Source: Bifidobacteriaceae bacterium
GTDB taxonomy: Bacteria; Actinomycetota; Actinomycetes; Actinomycetales; WQXJ01
DNA length: 18,395 bases
Reading direction: 5' to 3'
Assembly (NCBI GenBank): GCA_031265345.1
Contig: JAISCU010000306.1
Span: 1 to 18,395 of the forward strand
In this document: positions 15,604 to 18,395 of the stretch, in pieces
Position numbering within the stretch: the first letter of the stretch is position 1
Layout: every line of letters begins with the position of its first letter
Notes under the pieces: generated by a model
What the model was told of the DNA's origin: nothing
Seen by the model: only the letters and a program-made list of their open reading frames with translations
Database searches by the model: none
Translations under genes and position numbers: made by a program

Positions 15604-17997
15604 CTACCCGGACCAGGCTTTGAAGCGGCGCAGGCGCAGGGAGTTCGAGACCACGAAGACCGAGCTCAGCGCCATGGCCGCGCCCGCGATCAGGGGGTTG
15701 AGCAGTCCGAACGCAGCCAAGGGCAGGGCGGCCGTGTTGTAGGCGAAAGCCCAGAACAGGTTGCCTTTGATGGTTCTGAGGGTGGCCGTCGAGAGCCGGA
15801 TCGCGTCCGGCACGCAGCGTAGGTCGCCGCGCACCAGGGTCAGGTCGCTGGCCTCGATCGCGGCATCGGCCCCGGTGCCCATCGCCAGGCCCAGGTCGGC
15901 GGTGGCCAGCGCCGCCGCGTCGTTGATGCCGTCGCCGACCATCGCCACCTTCGCGCCCTCGGCCTGCAACGTGGCCACAACGGCGGCCTTCTCGCCCGGC
16001 AGCACTTCCGCGATGACCCGCTCGATCCCCACTTCGGCGGCGATCGCCTGGGCCGCGCGCCGGTTGTCGCCCGTCAACAGCACCGGCGTCAGCCCCAGCT
16101 TCCGCAGTTCCGCGACCGCCTGGGCGGAAGTCGGCTTGGGCGCGTCCGCCACCGCGATGACGCCCCGCACCTCACCTTCCCAGCCCACCGCGACAACCGT
16201 TCGCCCCAGTTCTTGAGCTTGCACGATGCCGTCCGCCAGGTCCGCGCCCAACGCCAGGTCCTCTCCCGTGATCCAGTCCGGCTTCCCCGCCAGCACTTTC
16301 CGGTCTCCGACCAGCCCCCTGACTCCCCGGCCGGGGACGGCGGCGAAGTCGGAGACACGGGGGAACGACCCAGCGGCATCGGCGCCGAGGTCGGCGTGCT
16401 GAGCGGCGAGTTCGGGGTTGCGGGAAGACGGCCCGGCGGCATCGGCGATACCGGCAGGGGCATTGCCGACCTGGGCGGCGTGAGCGTGCTCGACCACGGC
16501 CACCGCGACGGGGTGCTCGGAGGCGGACTCGACGGCGCCCGCCAGACGCCAGAACTCATCTGGGTCCTGGCCGGGAGCCAGCGTGACGCCCGCGACGCTC
16601 ATCCGACCGGTCGTGACGGTGCCGGTCTTGTCCAGCACCACGGTGTCGATCCGCTTGACTGACTCCAACACCTCCGGCCCCTTGATGAGTATTCCAAGTT
16701 GGGCTCCACGTCCTGTCCCGACCAGCAGCGCGGTCGGCGTGGCCAAGCCTAAGGCGCACGGGCAGGCGATGATCAGCACCGCCACCGCAGCCGTGAAAGC
16801 CCTGGTCGCCCCGGCGCCGCCGACCAGCCAAGCCGTCAGAGTCGCCAGCGCGATCACCACCACGATCGGGACGAACACCCCCGCGATGCGGTCGGCCAGG
16901 CGCTGGACGCGGGCTTTGCCGCTCTGCGCGTCCGAGACCAGTTTGGCGATCTGGGCCAACGCGGTGTCGGCGCCGACGTGGGTGGTCTGGACCACCAGGC
17001 GTCCCTCGACCGCCACCGTCGCGCCCGCGACCGCGTCGCCGGGGCCGACCTCGACCGGGACCGACTCGCCCGTCAGCAGCGAGGCGTCCACGGCGCTCGC
17101 GCCGTCGCGGACCACGCCGTCGGTCGCGATCTTCTGGCCGGGCCGGACCACGAACAGGTCACCGACCACCAACTGGCCCACCGGCACCAGCGTCTCCGGG
17201 CCACCGATTCCTTCCGGGAGCAGCGCCACATCTTTGGCGCCCAGGTCCAGCAGCGCCCTCAGCGCGGCCCCGGAGCGGCGTTTGGCGCGGGCCTCGAAAT
17301 AGCGTCCCGCCAAGATGAACACGGTCAAGGCGGCGGCCACTTCGAGATAGATCTCAGCCCGGTCGCCGCCGCCGGTCCAGGCGAACTCCATCTTCATGCC
17401 GGGCATTCCGGCGCCGCCCCAGAAGAGTGCCCAGCCCGACCAGATGAAAGCCGCCGCGACACCCATCGAGATGAGCGTGTCCATGGTGGCGGCGCCGTGC
17501 TTGAGGTTGGCCCAAGCCACCCTGTGGAACGGTAGCGCGCCCCACACCACCACCGGCGCGGCCAGGGTCAGCGACAGCCACTGCCAGTACTCGAATTGCA
17601 GCGGCGGGACCATGGCCAGGACCAAGACCGGGACGGCCAGGATGGCGCAGATTATCAACCGCTGGCGCAGGGAAGCTGTCGGGTCCAGCTCGGCCGGGGC
17701 GGCGGCATCGTCGGCAGGAGCCTCACGGAAAAGCTCGCGCGCCCCGTAACCCGCCGCTTCGACGGCGGCTATGAGGTCCTTGGGCGTGAGGTCGCCGGTC
17801 ACCGTGACGGCGGCGGTCTCGAGGGCCAGGTTGACGGTGGCGCTCGCCCCCTCGAGCCGGTTGAGCTTCTTCTCGATCCGGTTGGCGCAGGCCGCGCAGG
17901 TCATCCCGGTCAGGGCCAGGTCGATGGTCTGGCTGGCGGCCTGTGTCGTGGTCTGGCTCGCGGTCCGGCCAGCGGTCTGGGTCGTGGCTTGGGTCAT
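15604..17997 (-). CDS. copA: copper-exporting P1B-type ATPase
   Basis: A 797-residue membrane pump that uses ATP to move Cu(I) out of the cytosol. Visible in order: a Thr/Gln/Ala-rich N-terminus, one metal-binding domain with GMTCAAC (31-37), TGES (309-312), the intramembrane CPC site (412-414), DKTGT with the phosphorylated Asp456, SEHP (494-496), GDGIND (688-693), and the last-helix Cu(I) residues YN (753-754) and MxxSS (775-779). These membrane residues are the Cu(I)-type signature. AGGAGG lies seven bases before the ATG, which itself overlaps the upstream gene's TGA (ATGA). About 40 extra residues (508-548) with an internal repeat interrupt the nucleotide-binding domain. No CsoR- or CueR-like regulator gene is visible here. 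Confidence 0.96.
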   Translation of the reverse strand: MTQATTQTAGRTASQTTTQAASQTIDLALTGMTCAACANRIEKKLNRLEGASATVNLALETAAVTVTGDLTPKDLIAAVEAAGYGARELFREAPADDAAAPAELDPTASLRQRLIICAILAVPVLVLAMVPPLQFEYWQWLSLTLAAPVVVWGALPFHRVAWANLKHGAATMDTLISMGVAAAFIWSGWALFWGGAGMPGMKMEFAWTGGGDRAEIYLEVAAALTVFILAGRYFEARAKRRSGAALRALLDLGAKDVALLPEGIGGPETLVPVGQLVVGDLFVVRPGQKIATDGVVRDGASAVDASLLTGESVPVEVGPGDAVAGATVAVEGRLVVQTTHVGADTALAQIAKLVSDAQSGKARVQRLADRIAGVFVPIVVVIALATLTAWLVGGAGATRAFTAAVAVLIIACPCALGLATPTALLVGTGRGAQLGILIKGPEVLESVKRIDTVVLDKTGTVTTGRMSVAGVTLAPGQDPDEFWRLAGAVESASEHPVAVAVVEHAHAAQVGNAPAGIADAAGPSSRNPELAAQHADLGADAAGSFPRVSDFAAVPGRGVRGLVGDRKVLAGKPDWITGEDLALGADLADGIVQAQELGRTVVAVGWEGEVRGVIAVADAPKPTSAQAVAELRKLGLTPVLLTGDNRRAAQAIAAEVGIERVIAEVLPGEKAAVVATLQAEGAKVAMVGDGINDAAALATADLGLAMGTGADAAIEASDLTLVRGDLRCVPDAIRLSTATLRTIKGNLFWAFAYNTAALPLAAFGLLNPLIAGAAMALSSVFVVSNSLRLRRFKAWSG

Positions 17998-18395
17998 GAA
18001 CTTGCCTCCTCTTGCCCGGCGGGGGCCTCGATGACGTCAATTTGGGCTGGGAACATTCCCATGCCGCAGGTGTAGGGCAGAGTGCCGACCTCGGTCGGGG
18101 TGAATTCGAACACGTTCAGGCCGTCCTTCAGGGAAACCACCCCCAGGCCCATGGCGTCCAGGTTCATGGTCGAGGAGCAGGACAGCGACTGGGAGTCGAC
18201 CTCCCAGCGGACCGGACGGTCAACGTACACCGCGGCGACTCTGGGAGAATACCCGGCGCCGTCCTGGGTGGTCTTGAGGACTTGGACGGCGGCATCGTCC
18301 ACGACGTTGTCGGTGCGGGTCTGCGACAGTTCGGTGGGAGCCCGGACGAACCAGCCGGGGCGCAGGATTTGGGCCGCGCCGACCAGATTGACCAG
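17994..18395 (-). CDS. C-terminal part of a membrane/cupredoxin protein, 5' end outside the window
   Basis: The frame is open to the last base of the window, giving at least 133 residues; a GTG at 18302 is not needed as a start. The first visible residues ([14 protein letters not shown]) look like the end of a membrane helix. The rest is a cupredoxin-like beta domain: [60 protein letters not shown], with Cys, Met and other possible copper ligands. This resembles the C-terminal cupredoxin of TauE/SafE-type membrane proteins found next to copper ATPases; the membrane part is not in view, so that fusion is an inference. The stop overlaps the copA start by four bases, so the two are translated together and probably share copper handling: periplasmic-side binding or transfer here, export by CopA. 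Confidence 0.7.
   Translation of the reverse strand: MVNLVGAAQILRPGWFVRAPTELSQTRTDNVVDDAAVQVLKTTQDGAGYSPRVAAVYVDRPVRWEVDSQSLSCSSTMNLDAMGLGVVSLKDGLNVFEFTPTEVGTLPYTCGMGMFPAQIDVIEAPAGQEEASS

Overview
The window reads as chromosomal DNA of a high-GC actinomycete. The evidence is the dense G/C-ending codon usage, a DUF222/HNH gene of the '13E12 repeat' type, an actinobacterial-style ileS T-box leader, a mycobacterial-type long IleRS, and several genes whose -10 box sits 6-7 bases before the start codon (leaderless transcripts). The genus cannot be named from this sequence. No transposase, integrase, tRNA, rRNA or cas gene was found.

Layout. 1-413: end of a small two-helix membrane protein. 466-1145 (-): a VapBC toxin-antitoxin pair. 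A hairpin-type repeat (368-450) lies between these two convergent units, and a diverged copy (1250-1310) lies upstream of the next gene. 1415-3079 (+): DUF222/HNH nuclease-like protein with a leaderless promoter. 3344-6253 (+): secreted, probably wall-anchored protein with a von Willebrand A domain followed by an SGNH/GDSL hydrolase domain. 6260-7833 (+): two tandem paralogous membrane proteins and a truncated third copy. 7843-8034 (+): DUF4177-like small protein. 8070-11681 (+): T-box-controlled ileS. 11665-12461 (-): a GNAT/DUF1778 (TacT/TacA-like) toxin-antitoxin pair whose toxin gene overlaps the ileS 3' end. 12466-12743: an array of about eight copies of a 17-19 bp motif at an exact 31-bp period, five forward and three inverted, forming a large interrupted palindrome. 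13181-15382 (-): a RhuM-family gene followed by a Fic gene. 15604-18395 (-): a copper module, the C-terminal end of a membrane/cupredoxin protein translationally coupled to a CopA-type Cu(I) ATPase.

How it fits together. The housekeeping core is ileS with its Ile-responsive leader. Around it are accessory modules: three stress/defence-like units (VapBC, TacAT-like, RhuM-Fic), a copper-export operon and a surface protein. The most unusual structure is the 31-bp-phased inverted array directly upstream of the TacAT-like operon. Next are the dispersed 'GACGATGCCGCC' repeats, which may also occur inside coding loops.
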